In this document: positions 51,386 to 60,595 of the stretch, in pieces | Layout of the letters: each line of letters starts with the position of its first letter | How positions within the stretch are numbered: the stretch's first letter is position 1 | NCBI GenBank assembly: GCA_001797335.1 | Contig: MGPE01000003.1 | Coordinates: 1 to 61,745, forward strand | DNA length: 61,745 bases | Origin: Deltaproteobacteria bacterium GWA2_38_16 | GTDB taxonomy: Bacteria; Bdellovibrionota; JACOXK01; 2-02-FULL-40-11 | Direction: 5' to 3' | The notes under the pieces: generated by a model | What the model saw: the letters and a program-made list of their open reading frames with translations, nothing else | Databases searched by the model: none | What the model was told of the DNA's origin: nothing | Translations under genes and position numbers: made by a program

Positions 51386-53302
51386 TTGAAGCAGTCACAT
51401 AAAACATTAGCGTTATGGGCAGTGATGATTCTTGTTTTTTTTAGTGTCCTTCATCGCTACTACCAGCCACAGCAGCAAGAAAAAGCCATTAAGTTTAATG
51501 AATTTATTCAAGATGTTGAAAATAAAAGAGTTTCAGAAGTTACTTTTATCCAAAATAAAAATGAAATTGTTGGGAAATATAAACCCGATTATAAAAATGG
51601 TGTAAAGTTTGTTACCTCTGGAAATATTGGGGATAAAATTTTTGAAATTTGTAAAGATAATGGAGTTACTCCAAACTATATTATTAATGAGACGCCTTTT
51701 TGGCAACCTCTTCTGCTTCAATTAGGCCCTGCGGTTCTTCTCATTGCACTGATGATTTTTTTCTTGCGCCAAATTCAAGTGGGTGGAGGAAAAGCCATGT
51801 CATTTGGGAAAAGTAGGGCGCGTCTTTTAGAAGAAAATCAACAAAAAGTTACTTTTAAAGATGTGGCCGGAATTGATGAGGCCAAAGAAGAGTTGGAAGA
51901 AATCATTGAATTTTTAAAAGATCCCAAAAAATTTACCCGTTTAGGGGGACGCATTCCCAAAGGGGTTCTCCTCATGGGACCTCCCGGGACAGGGAAAACA
52001 CTGTTAGCCCGTGCCATTGCCGGAGAAGCCGGAGTTCCTTTTTATAGTATCAGTGGGTCTGATTTTGTGGAAATGTTTGTGGGAGTGGGAGCTTCTAGGG
52101 TTCGTGATCTTTTTGACCAGGGGAAAAAACATGCCCCTTGTATTATTTTTATTGATGAAATTGATGCCGTAGGTCGAAATCGTGGAGCAGGGTTGGGGGG
52201 CGGTCACGACGAGCGAGAACAAACTTTAAATCAACTCCTTGTAGAAATGGATGGTTTTGAATCCAACGAAGGAGTTATTTTAATTGCAGCAACCAATAGG
52301 CCTGATGTTCTTGATTCAGCGCTTTTACGACCAGGGCGTTTTGATAGACGGGTGGTTGTGGCTATCCCCGATGTGGGAGGGAGAGAAGGAATTTTAAAAG
52401 TTCATACCAAAAAAACACCTTTGGCTCCCGAAGTTGATTTAAAACTTATTGCCAGAGGGACTCCTGGTTTTTCTGGGGCGGATCTTGAAAATCTCGTCAA
52501 TGAAGCAGCCCTTTTAGCATCCAGGCATAATCAACCCAATCTCATTCAAGATAATTTTGAAGAAGCCAAAGATAAAGTCATGATGGGATCTGCCAGAAGA
52601 AGCCTTATTATGACGGAAGAGGATAAGAAAAATACAGCCTATCATGAGTCTGGCCATACGCTGGTTGCTTGTTCTATTCCAGGCACAGATCCAGTTCACA
52701 AAGTGACCATTATTCCACGGGGCAGAGCCTTGGGACTGACGCAACTGTTACCTACAGACGATCGTTTTATGGTGTCAAAAGAATATGTTGAAAATCAAAT
52801 TGCAGTCATGATGGGGGGAAGAATTGCAGAAGAACTCATTTTACACCACATGACTTCTGGTGCCGCCAATGATTTTGAACATGCTACGGAATTAGCCAGG
52901 AAGATGGTGTGTGAATGGGGGATGAGTGAAAAAGTGGGGACTTTGACGATTGGCAAAAAAGATGACCAAATATTTTTAGGGAAAGAATTTGGGCATCGAC
53001 AGATATATAGTGAGCAAACAGCATTGGTGGTGGATCAAGAAATTAAAGCTATTATTGGTAGGAATTATGATCGTGCACGGAAAATTTTAATGGAAAAAAT
53101 GAATATTTTGCATAATTTGGCCAATGCTCTTTTAGAACATGAAACTTTGGATACGCATGAAGTGGAAATGATTGCTTCTGGAAAAGTGATCCCAAAAAAA
53201 TTCAAACCGAAAGTAGAGAAAAAAGAAGACGTGAAAACAGAGGAAAACAAGGAAACTAAGGAAACTAAGGAAACTAAGGATAAAACACCTCAGGATGTAT
53301 GA
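51386..53302 (+). CDS. ftsH: ATP-dependent zinc metalloprotease FtsH
   Basis: A 638-residue membrane AAA protease that degrades membrane and short-lived cytoplasmic proteins such as LpxC. Two membrane helices bracket a periplasmic domain. The AAA part has Walker A GPPGTGKT, Walker [12 protein letters not shown] and the SRH, and the protease part has HESGH with the zinc ligand Asp further on. The start is TTG at 51386 with GGGGGG upstream. The C-terminus ends in a Lys/Glu-rich tail with a 9-bp triplication (53252-53278, Glu-Thr-Lys x3). It is coupled to folP by ATGA. Confidence 0.97.
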   Translation: MKQSHKTLALWAVMILVFFSVLHRYYQPQQQEKAIKFNEFIQDVENKRVSEVTFIQNKNEIVGKYKPDYKNGVKFVTSGNIGDKIFEICKDNGVTPNYIINETPFWQPLLLQLGPAVLLIALMIFFLRQIQVGGGKAMSFGKSRARLLEENQQKVTFKDVAGIDEAKEELEEIIEFLKDPKKFTRLGGRIPKGVLLMGPPGTGKTLLARAIAGEAGVPFYSISGSDFVEMFVGVGASRVRDLFDQGKKHAPCIIFIDEIDAVGRNRGAGLGGGHDEREQTLNQLLVEMDGFESNEGVILIAATNRPDVLDSALLRPGRFDRRVVVAIPDVGGREGILKVHTKKTPLAPEVDLKLIARGTPGFSGADLENLVNEAALLASRHNQPNLIQDNFEEAKDKVMMGSARRSLIMTEEDKKNTAYHESGHTLVACSIPGTDPVHKVTIIPRGRALGLTQLLPTDDRFMVSKEYVENQIAVMMGGRIAEELILHHMTSGAANDFEHATELARKMVCEWGMSEKVGTLTIGKKDDQIFLGKEFGHRQIYSEQTALVVDQEIKAIIGRNYDRARKILMEKMNILHNLANALLEHETLDTHEVEMIASGKVIPKKFKPKVEKKEDVKTEENKETKETKETKDKTPQDV

Positions 53303-54102
53303 CGCAGTTTTATATTGTAGGGATTTTAAATGTTACTCCAGATTCGTTTTATGATGGGGGCAGATACACTGGGCTGGATCAGTCTCTAAAAAGAGCTGAA
53401 CAGATGATCGAAGAAGGGGCCGATGTATTGGACGTAGGCGGAGAGTCGACCCGACCAGGATCTGAAAGAATTAGTCAGGAAGAAGAAATAAAAAGAGTGA
53501 TTCCTGTGATTGAGATGCTTTCAAAACGATGTTCGGTGCCCATCTCGATTGATACGTATAAGGCAGAGGTCGCCAAGCAGGCCCTGGAGGCTGGGGCAAC
53601 CTGGGTGAATGATATTAGTGGGTTAACAATGGATAAACATATGGGAGAAGTGGTTTCGCAAAAGAATGCAAAAGTGGTGATCACTCATCTGTTGGGGACA
53701 CCCAAAGACATGCAACTTGAGCCCGTGTACCAAAACGTGGTGGAAGATATTCGTGTGTTTTTTAAAAAACAATTAAATCTTGCTAAAGAGTATGGGGTGG
53801 ATATTAAAAATATTATTTTAGATCCAGGCATTGGTTTTGGAAAAACAGTAGAACATAATTTAGTTATTTTAAATCATCTTTCTTCTTTTTTAACGTTGGG
53901 ATGTCCTTTAATGGTAGGAACTTCTCGAAAATCTTTTATCGGAAAAATTTTAAAAGACAAAGGTCCCGAAGATCGCCTGGCTGGAAGTTTGGCTACGGCC
54001 GTTTATGGGCTGTTCAAAGGAGTGACCTATTTTCGGGTACATGATGTTTTGGAGACAAAGCGAGCGTTAACGGTGATGTCTCATATTTTAAGTGAGGGCT
54101 AA
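53299..54102 (+). CDS. folP: Dihydropteroate synthase
   Basis: A 267-residue TIM-barrel enzyme that joins p-aminobenzoate to the pterin pyrophosphate in folate synthesis. The signatures [13 protein letters not shown] and [12 protein letters not shown] are at the N-terminus, followed by [29 protein letters not shown] and GTSRKSF. It overlaps ftsH and cdaA by ATGA and TAATG respectively. Confidence 0.97.
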   Translation: MTQFYIVGILNVTPDSFYDGGRYTGLDQSLKRAEQMIEEGADVLDVGGESTRPGSERISQEEEIKRVIPVIEMLSKRCSVPISIDTYKAEVAKQALEAGATWVNDISGLTMDKHMGEVVSQKNAKVVITHLLGTPKDMQLEPVYQNVVEDIRVFFKKQLNLAKEYGVDIKNIILDPGIGFGKTVEHNLVILNHLSSFLTLGCPLMVGTSRKSFIGKILKDKGPEDRLAGSLATAVYGLFKGVTYFRVHDVLETKRALTVMSHILSEG

Positions 54103-54881
54103 TGGAGCACTTACCCCCCATTCTACAACATATTCGCTGGCAAGATGCGGTTGATTTTTTAATTATCTTCTACCTCATCTATCGCGCACTCTTACTCATC
54201 AAAGGTACTCGTGCCATTCAAATGCTAACTGGATTTGGGATTGTGATTGTCATATTTTTGCTGTCTAAAAATTTTGGGTTTTATACACTCTATGTTCTTT
54301 TAAAAGAACTCTTAAGCCCTTTGGTGATTATTATTATTATTATTTTTCAAGATGATATTCGAAGGGCTTTGGCGCATGTTGGGAAAAATCCATTTTTCTC
54401 AGGCCTTAGTAAAATTGAAGATATTCATGTTATCGATGAAATTTTAAAAGCAGCCTTTACCATGGCTGAAAGACGTCTTGGAGGAATCATTGTCATTGAG
54501 CGTGAAACGGGGCTTAAAAATTTTATTGAAGAAGGAGTAAAGCTGGATGCCAAAGTAGACAGTGACCTTTTATTTAGTATTTTTCTTCCGTATGGCCCTA
54601 TCCATGATGGTGCCGTGATCATTCAAGGGGGAAGAATGACGGCAGGTGGCTGTTTTTTGCCTTCTTCTCAGGCTACGAATCTTCCTAAACAATATGGTTC
54701 TAGGCACAGGGCTGCTTTGGGACTTTCAGAACAAACAGATGCATTGGTCATTGCGATCTCTGAGGAAACATCCGAGGTTTCTTTATTTTTTGAAGGGAAG
54801 GTTAAAAAAGGCTTGGATCAATATGAGATGTCCAAACTTATTTTAGAGCTCTTAGAAAAGAATTTGGGAGTAGAGCGATGA
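54102..54881 (+). CDS. cdaA: Diadenylate cyclase CdaA
   Basis: A 259-residue membrane enzyme that makes the second messenger c-di-AMP from two ATP. Three N-terminal helices (about 15-85) anchor a DAC domain with DGAVIIQGGRM and GSRHRAALGLSEQTDA, the two catalytic motifs (DGA and RHRxA). It is followed by cdaR and glmM in the classical order, which usually means that CdaA activity is tied to cell-wall precursor supply. Confidence 0.96.
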   Translation: MEHLPPILQHIRWQDAVDFLIIFYLIYRALLLIKGTRAIQMLTGFGIVIVIFLLSKNFGFYTLYVLLKELLSPLVIIIIIIFQDDIRRALAHVGKNPFFSGLSKIEDIHVIDEILKAAFTMAERRLGGIIVIERETGLKNFIEEGVKLDAKVDSDLLFSIFLPYGPIHDGAVIIQGGRMTAGGCFLPSSQATNLPKQYGSRHRAALGLSEQTDALVIAISEETSEVSLFFEGKVKKGLDQYEMSKLILELLEKNLGVER

Positions 54882-55567
54882 AAACCAACATTGTTAAAAC
54901 ATTAAAAGTAATTTTAAAATTTCTGCGGGGAGCTGTTTTAGAAAATATTTCTTTAAAGCTCATTGCAGCATTTATTACGCTGACGTTATTTGTGATTGTG
55001 GCAGGGGAATCTGTACAAATTTCTAAACGAGTAAAAATTGAATATGAAACCTCTGAATCCATGATGATTGTGAACGATGTTCCTTTCGAATTTGAAATGG
55101 TTTTATCAGGGCCAAAGTCTTTAATTGGAAGTGTTCGAAATCGCGATTTTTATTATAAAGTAGATTTAAAAGGAGCTAACGAAGGTCCCACGCGTATTCA
55201 AATTAATCCCAGAGAATTGGGATTAGATAGGGGTATTTTAGTTTCTAGCCTGATCCCTTCCACTTTATATCCAAGACTTGAGCGTATTTTAACGAAGAAA
55301 GTACCGATTGAGTTAAAATTTATAGGGCAATCGAAAGTAGGTATTAAGTCGATTGTCTTAAACCCATCGGAAGTGGAAATTGCTGGCCCTCACAGCAAAG
55401 TAACGGCCGTTACCAGCGTGCCTACAGAAATGCTTGATATTGGGAAAATTCATAAGTCACAAGATATGGAAATTTCTCTTTCAACCCTTGATCCACAAAT
55501 ACAATGGATTAGTCTTAAGTCGGGTAAAATAAAAATCCATATTGAAGTCTTTAAAATTAAATACTAG
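54878..55567 (+). CDS. cdaR: YbbR-domain regulator CdaR
   Basis: A 229-residue protein with one N-terminal membrane helix (about 24-45) and YbbR-type repeats (YKVDLKGANEGPTRIQINPREL, VLNPSEVEIAGPHSKVTAV) facing the periplasm. CdaR binds and modulates CdaA in Gram-positive bacteria; here the same role is inferred from order. Fewer YbbR units than in Firmicutes are seen. Confidence 0.88.
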   Translation: MKTNIVKTLKVILKFLRGAVLENISLKLIAAFITLTLFVIVAGESVQISKRVKIEYETSESMMIVNDVPFEFEMVLSGPKSLIGSVRNRDFYYKVDLKGANEGPTRIQINPRELGLDRGILVSSLIPSTLYPRLERILTKKVPIELKFIGQSKVGIKSIVLNPSEVEIAGPHSKVTAVTSVPTEMLDIGKIHKSQDMEISLSTLDPQIQWISLKSGKIKIHIEVFKIKY

Positions 55568-55576
55568 TCTACGCGT

Positions 55577-56938
55577 ATGAAACCAAAACGATTATTTGGA
55601 ACAGATGGAATTCGAGGACAGGCAAATCGTGATCCTATTGAACCTCTAACCTTAGTAAAGGTGGGAAAAGCGCTAGTAACCTTATTAAGAAAAGAATTAG
55701 CCCACAATAAGACCATAAAAATTGTGATTGGGCGTGATACTCGGATTTCTGGCCCTATGATTGAAAGTGCCCTATCGAGTGGGATTTGCTCACAAGGAGG
55801 AAGGGTGAGACTGGCTGGAGAAATTCCTACTCCTGGAGTGGCTTTTACAACCTTTGGCATGCGAGCCGATGCAGGCATTGTGATTTCTGCTTCGCATAAT
55901 GCCTATCAGGATAATGGAATTAAGATTTTTTCTTCTGAAGGGTATAAAATTCCCGATGAGTGGGAAAGAAAAATTGAAGAACTGGTAGAAACTCAAAAAT
56001 TTGATCCTCCCTCGACGGGAGATGAAGTAGGAGAAGCAGAAGATATTTCAGAAGCTTCCGGACGCTATGTTGAATTTTTAAAAAATACTTTTCCTAAAAA
56101 ACAAACATTAAAAGGATTAAAAATTGTCTTAGATTGTGCTCATGGGGCTTCTTATAAAGTAGCGCCGATTGTTTTTGAAGAACTGGATGCCAACCTCATG
56201 GTGATGAATAATGAACCGGATGGTAAAAATATTAATGATCAATGTGGGGCCGTATATCCAGAAAATCTTCGGTCTAGGGTTTTGCAAAAAAAAGCAGATA
56301 TTGGAATTGCCCTGGATGGAGATGCTGACCGGCTTATTGTCATCGATGAAAAAGGAAATGTTTTAGATGGTGATTTTATTATGGCCATTTGCGGACTAGA
56401 TCTCATGAAAAAAGGAAAGCTTGTTAAAAATACGGTCGTCGCTACCCAGATGAGTAATTTTGGGTTGGAAGAGCTTTTTCAAAAGCACCACGTCGATTTG
56501 GTTCGTACCGATGTGGGAGACCGCTATGTGGTTGAAGAAATGAGACGGCATTCGTATAATTTTGGAGGAGAGCAGTGCGGCCATTTGGTATTTTTAGATT
56601 ATAATACAACGGGAGATGGAATTGTTTCTGCGCTTCAATTGCTCTCTGTGATGCAGCGACAAGAAAAGTCGTTATCAGAACTATCGCATATTCTTCAAAA
56701 ATTTCCTCAGGTTCTTCTCAATGTTAAAGTTAAAGAAAAGAAACCTCTAGAAGCCTTATCTCAAACCTCTCAAAAAATTCAAACAATCCAAGAAAAATTA
56801 CGGGGTCGAGGAAGGGTATTGGTTCGGTATTCTGGAACTGAAAATTTAGCTCGGGTGATGCTCGAAGGAAATGATCAAAAAGAAATTGAACTCATGGCCT
56901 TAGACATTGCCGAAAGTTTAAAGAAAGAATTGGGATAG
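55577..56938 (+). CDS. glmM: Phosphoglucosamine mutase
   Basis: A 453-residue enzyme interconverting glucosamine 6- and 1-phosphate for UDP-GlcNAc synthesis. The phosphoserine loop is ISASHNAYQDNGIKIF (about residue 100), the metal loop is ALDGDADRLI, the sugar-binding loop is GGEQCGH and the phosphate loop near the end is RYSGTENLARVM. Start 55577 follows cdaR by 9 bases. Confidence 0.97.
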   Translation: MKPKRLFGTDGIRGQANRDPIEPLTLVKVGKALVTLLRKELAHNKTIKIVIGRDTRISGPMIESALSSGICSQGGRVRLAGEIPTPGVAFTTFGMRADAGIVISASHNAYQDNGIKIFSSEGYKIPDEWERKIEELVETQKFDPPSTGDEVGEAEDISEASGRYVEFLKNTFPKKQTLKGLKIVLDCAHGASYKVAPIVFEELDANLMVMNNEPDGKNINDQCGAVYPENLRSRVLQKKADIGIALDGDADRLIVIDEKGNVLDGDFIMAICGLDLMKKGKLVKNTVVATQMSNFGLEELFQKHHVDLVRTDVGDRYVVEEMRRHSYNFGGEQCGHLVFLDYNTTGDGIVSALQLLSVMQRQEKSLSELSHILQKFPQVLLNVKVKEKKPLEALSQTSQKIQTIQEKLRGRGRVLVRYSGTENLARVMLEGNDQKEIELMALDIAESLKKELG

Positions 56939-56940
56939 TC

Positions 56941-57636
56941 ATGGCGCTTTTGGGGGTTAATATAGACCATGTGGCCACCTTGAGACAACTTCGAGGAACA
57001 AAATATCCAGATCCCCTGGCAGCGGCCGCTTTATGCGAGCTCGCTGGAGCAGATTCTATTACGGTTCATTTAAGAGAAGACAGGCGTCATATTCAAGATC
57101 GAGATGTGGAGATGTTAAAAAAGACCCTTCAAACACGTCTTAATTTGGAAATGGCCGTCACAGAAGAAATGGTTGAAATTGCGTGTGATCTGCGGCCAAA
57201 TTCTGTTTGTCTGGTTCCTGAAAAACGGCAAGAAGTGACAACGGAAGGTGGGTTAGATGTTATTTCTCTTTTTGAACCCGTTAAAAATGCGGTACTCAGA
57301 CTTAATGAAAAAGGAGTTCAAGTTTCGTTATTCATCGATCCCGATCAAAAGCAAATCGAAGCGTCTAAAAAAACGGGAGCTCAGATGGTTGAGATTCATA
57401 CCGGAAGCTACTGTAGCCATCCTGAAGAACTCCACCAAATTCTAAAATCTATTGAATGGGCAAAGTCCTGTGATTTAATTTGCAATGCAGGGCATGGGCT
57501 AGATTATATCAATATTCAACCTCTGGCGAAACATTCTGATATTCATGAATTTAATATTGGGCATTCCATCGTTTCTAGAGCCGTGCTTATTGGGCTTGAT
57601 CAGGCGGTTCGGGATATGAAAGCACTGCTTTTATGA
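56941..57636 (+). CDS. pdxJ: Pyridoxine 5'-phosphate synthase PdxJ
   Basis: A 231-residue TIM-barrel enzyme that closes the PLP ring from aminoacetone phosphate and DXP. Its N-terminus GVNIDHVATLRQLRGT, then ITVHLREDRRHIQDRDV, and the Glu/His-bearing VEIHTGSYC and EFNIGHSIVSRAV are diagnostic. It overlaps acpS as ATGA. Confidence 0.97.
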   Translation: MALLGVNIDHVATLRQLRGTKYPDPLAAAALCELAGADSITVHLREDRRHIQDRDVEMLKKTLQTRLNLEMAVTEEMVEIACDLRPNSVCLVPEKRQEVTTEGGLDVISLFEPVKNAVLRLNEKGVQVSLFIDPDQKQIEASKKTGAQMVEIHTGSYCSHPEELHQILKSIEWAKSCDLICNAGHGLDYINIQPLAKHSDIHEFNIGHSIVSRAVLIGLDQAVRDMKALLL

Positions 57637-58010
57637 TCATTGGGCATGGCGTTGATATTGTTTCTATTCCTCGCATGCATCAATCTCTTAAAAAACAGGG
57701 AGATCGATTCTTAAAAAAAATATTTACAGAGAAGGAAATTCACTATTGCCAAAAAAAGGCCGCACCTTCTCTTCACTTTGCTGCTCGTTTCTCTGCTAAA
57801 GAGGCTTGTTTGAAAGCACTTCAAACGGGATTTTCACAAGGGATGTATTTTAAGGATATTTCTATAGAAGTGAAGTCTTTTGGGGCGCCTGTCTTAAAGC
57901 TTACAGGATCTGTTTTAAAAAGAGCAAAAAAAATGGGAGCAAACCATTTTTTTGTGAGTCTCTCACATGAAAAAAATTATGCCATTGCTTCGGTGATTTT
58001 AACCAAATGA
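57633..58010 (+). CDS. acpS: Holo-[acyl-carrier-protein] synthase
   Basis: A 125-residue phosphopantetheinyl transferase that activates ACP. IGHGVDIVSIPRM (metal Asp) and RFSAKEACLKAL (metal Glu) are present, followed by the C-terminal SLSHEKNYAIASVIL. It is coupled on both sides by ATGA overlaps, and it would serve ACP for fatty acids, lipid A and any ACP-dependent lipids. Confidence 0.96.
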   Translation: MIIGHGVDIVSIPRMHQSLKKQGDRFLKKIFTEKEIHYCQKKAAPSLHFAARFSAKEACLKALQTGFSQGMYFKDISIEVKSFGAPVLKLTGSVLKRAKKMGANHFFVSLSHEKNYAIASVILTK

Positions 58011-58855
58011 AAAAAATTAGAAAACGCGATGTTCAAGGACTTCTTCCTAAAAGAAGTAAAAGTGCTCATAAGGGAACATCTGGCCATGCACTTATTATAG
58101 CTGGAAGTCCCGGAAAAGTGGGTGCTGCGGTCATGGCCGTTCAGTCTGCTTTTAGAAGTGGGGTAGGGCTGGTGACGCTTTTAACGCATCCTAAATCTTT
58201 AAAAGTAATTGCCCCACAGGTGAAAGAAGCATTTTTAGAATCATTCCCAACGCAAGAAAATAACTATCAAAAATATTTAAAAGATAAAAAAGTTATCGCC
58301 ATAGGGCCTGGGGTTGGATTTTCAAAAGAAGCAAAAAATTTAGTGAAGTGGACATTAAAGCATGCCCACGTGCCAGTGCTGATGGATGCTGATGCGTTGA
58401 CAATCATAGCGCAGAAGAAGAGATCCCTCACTACGTTCGGGATGACTCAGGTCATCCTAACCCCTCATCCCGGAGAAATGGCTAGACTGATTCGAAAGAC
58501 AACCGCGTATGTTCAATCGCATCGTTTAGAAGTTGCTCAAAAATTTTCTAAAAAATACGGAGTTTATTTAGTTCTAAAAGGAGCGGGGACTATTATTGCG
58601 ACCCCTTCAGGAAAAACATACATTAACTCAACTGGAAATCCAGCCATGGCCACAGCTGGTATGGGAGATGTTTTAACAGGAATGATTACGAGTTTTATAG
58701 CTCAAAGCGTCAACATTGAAGGAGCCATTATCTTAGCGGTCTATCTTCATGGTCTGCTGGCTGATCAGTGGGTAGCAAAAACCAAAGCCACCCGCGGTCT
58801 TATGGCTTCTGACATTATTCACGCATTGCCCCACGCGCTTGAAGACATTCTTTAA
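58007..58855 (+). CDS. nnrD: ADP/ATP-dependent NAD(P)H-hydrate dehydratase NnrD
   Basis: A 282-residue YjeF C-domain type kinase-fold protein that repairs hydrated NAD(P)H. GHALIIAGSPGKVGAAVMA, AIGPGVGF, DADALT, LTPHPGEMARL, LVLKGAGTIIATP and NPAMATAGMGDVLTG follow the family order. The NnrE epimerase half usual in bacterial fusions is missing. A 27-base repeat (58420-58446) is embedded between DADAL and ILTPHPG and adds KRSLTTFGM to the loop. Confidence 0.93.
   Translation: MKKIRKRDVQGLLPKRSKSAHKGTSGHALIIAGSPGKVGAAVMAVQSAFRSGVGLVTLLTHPKSLKVIAPQVKEAFLESFPTQENNYQKYLKDKKVIAIGPGVGFSKEAKNLVKWTLKHAHVPVLMDADALTIIAQKKRSLTTFGMTQVILTPHPGEMARLIRKTTAYVQSHRLEVAQKFSKKYGVYLVLKGAGTIIATPSGKTYINSTGNPAMATAGMGDVLTGMITSFIAQSVNIEGAIILAVYLHGLLADQWVAKTKATRGLMASDIIHALPHALEDIL
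58420..58446 (+). repeat. Dispersed palindromic repeat inside nnrD
   Basis: The unit starts GAGATCCCTC and ends TCGGGATGAC; it has the same length as the unit at 16990-17016 in the opposite orientation, with 23 of 27 bases equal. It keeps the frame and extends a surface loop of NnrD. Confidence 0.75.
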
Positions 58856-58859
58856 ATTA

Positions 58860-60044
58860 TTATTGGATAATTTCGCAAAGTTTTCCGATTTTTTGAAAGG
58901 TGTCTAAAATAAAATCGAGTTCTTTTTCGGTGTGAGAGGCCATATAAGAAGTTCGGACGAGTCCTTTTCCAGGAGGAACACCCGGAGCCACTACAGGATT
59001 TGAAAATACGCCTTCATCATAAATGGCTTTGGCAAACATAAAAGTTCGAATATCATCTCCAATATTAATGGGGATAATAGGAGTTTGAGAAGGAGAAGTG
59101 TCATATCCCATGTCATCAAATCCTTTTTTCATTTTTTCTGTATTTTTCCAAAGTTTTTCAATATGTTCATTTTCTGTTTCCATGACTTCTAAGGCAGCCA
59201 TGACGGTAGCAACAGCAGAGGGTGGCATGGACGCACTAAAAATAAATGTTCTAGCATGATGTTTTACATAATGAATGAGATCACTTGAAGCTACAATAAA
59301 ACCACCCAGAGAACCAAAAGATTTGCTGAAGGTCCCCATAATAATATCTACATCTTTTGTAACTCCAAAATGATCGGTTGTGCCTCGACCCTGTTTTCCT
59401 AAAACTCCAATTCCATGGGCATCGTCAACCATAATGCGAGCGCCGTATTTTTTAGCGAGGGCAACGATTTTATCGAGTTTTGCTATGTCACCGGTCATTG
59501 AAAAAACACCATCTGTGACAATGAGTTTTCCGGATGTTTTTTCATGTTCCTTCAAAAGACGTTCTAGATCTGCCATGTCATTGTGTTGATAGACAATGGT
59601 TTTTCCTTCAGCAAGTTGAGTGCCTTCAATAATGCTTGCATGATTTTCGCTATCTGAAAAAATAAGGTCTGCAGCATCAATTAGGCAAGAGATGGTTCCT
59701 AAATTGGTTTGAAAACCGGTGCTGTAGAGTAGGGCTTCTTCTTTTTCCATAAATCTGGCCAGCCTTTTTTCAAGCTCCACATGAAGATCGATCGTGCCAT
59801 TTAAAAATCGAGATCCAGAGCACCCGGTGCCATATTTGTCGAGTGCTTTTTGAGCTGCTTTAATAATTTTGGGGTGTTGGGTGAGCCCTAGATAATTATT
59901 AGAACCCGCCATTACCTTTTTTTGGCCGTCGATATGAACGCTTCCACCCTCAAACTTTTCAATGACTCTAAAATAGGGATATAAGCCGGATTCTTGAAGT
60001 TGACGCGCAATTGTAAACTCACGGCATTTCTGCAGTATGTCCAT
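58860..60044 (-). CDS. PLP-dependent alpha-oxoamine synthase, serine palmitoyltransferase-like
   Basis: A 394-residue fold-type I enzyme that joins an amino acid and an acyl thioester with loss of CO2. NYLGLTQHPKI, YGTGCSGSRFLNGTIDLHVELE and STGFQTNLG are closest to bacterial serine palmitoyltransferases; VDDAHGIGVLG and the PLP lysine in TFSKSFGSLGG follow. KBL (2-amino-3-ketobutyrate ligase) and BioF have different residues at the GSRFLNGT block. It would make 3-ketosphinganine, hence sphingolipids, if the assignment holds. No dedicated ACP or reductase lies next to it. It is the only minus-strand gene in the cluster. Confidence 0.75.
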   Translation of the reverse strand: MDILQKCREFTIARQLQESGLYPYFRVIEKFEGGSVHIDGQKKVMAGSNNYLGLTQHPKIIKAAQKALDKYGTGCSGSRFLNGTIDLHVELEKRLARFMEKEEALLYSTGFQTNLGTISCLIDAADLIFSDSENHASIIEGTQLAEGKTIVYQHNDMADLERLLKEHEKTSGKLIVTDGVFSMTGDIAKLDKIVALAKKYGARIMVDDAHGIGVLGKQGRGTTDHFGVTKDVDIIMGTFSKSFGSLGGFIVASSDLIHYVKHHARTFIFSASMPPSAVATVMAALEVMETENEHIEKLWKNTEKMKKGFDDMGYDTSPSQTPIIPINIGDDIRTFMFAKAIYDEGVFSNPVVAPGVPPGKGLVRTSYMASHTEKELDFILDTFQKIGKLCEIIQ

Positions 60045-60118
60045 AAAAATAAGGTTCTAGTTTATTGAGGAGATAGTTCATTGTCAAATCATTTTTGCTT
60101 TGGTAGAGCTTAAAAGCT

Positions 60119-60577
60119 ATGGAAAATCAAAACTTTGTAACCAAAAATAGCGAAGAAACAAAAGCGCTGGCCAAGAAACTAGCCCTTCATTTAAGGAGGG
60201 GGGATGTCATTGGATTAAGAGGAGAGTTGGGGAGTGGAAAGACGACTTTTGTTCAAGGACTATCAGAGGGGCTTCATATTTTAGAGGGCTACCGTGCGTT
60301 AAGCCCCACCTTTACGTTGATCAATGAATATCCCTGTCACAGCATCTCTTTATTCCACATGGATTTTTATCGATTAGAAAAAGAAGCAGAAGTAGAAACC
60401 TTGGGATTTGACTCTTATTTTGGAGTAGGGGTGTGCGTGATTGAATGGTTTGAAAAAGCTCCCCAGGTTTTACCTTTAGACTTTTTAGAAATTCAGTTTC
60501 AGTGGATTTCAGAATCTGTTAGAGAAATTTGTTTTGTGTCTCATGGTGATCGTAGTCAAAAAATCTTAAATTTGTAG
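60119..60577 (+). CDS. tsaE: tRNA threonylcarbamoyladenosine ATPase TsaE
   Basis: A 152-residue P-loop ATPase of the t6A37 tRNA modification complex with TsaB and TsaD. The Walker A is RGELGSGKTTFVQG; SPTFTLINEY, HMDFYRLEKEAEVETLGFDSYF and VIEWFEKA follow as in other TsaE. It is placed at the end of the nnrD cluster as in related genomes. Nineteen bases after it an IS element begins. Confidence 0.94.
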   Translation: MENQNFVTKNSEETKALAKKLALHLRRGDVIGLRGELGSGKTTFVQGLSEGLHILEGYRALSPTFTLINEYPCHSISLFHMDFYRLEKEAEVETLGFDSYFGVGVCVIEWFEKAPQVLPLDFLEIQFQWISESVREICFVSHGDRSQKILNL

Positions 60578-60595
60578 ATGGTCAGGACATAATGA

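Noticed and set aside
51189-51407. Small protein in the tilS-ftsH spacer
   Set aside because: Its sequence (VILSKAKDL) is just the translated palindromic repeat.
53252-53278. Mobile repeat in ftsH
   Set aside because: It is a simple 9-bp triplication in the low-complexity tail, consistent with slippage.
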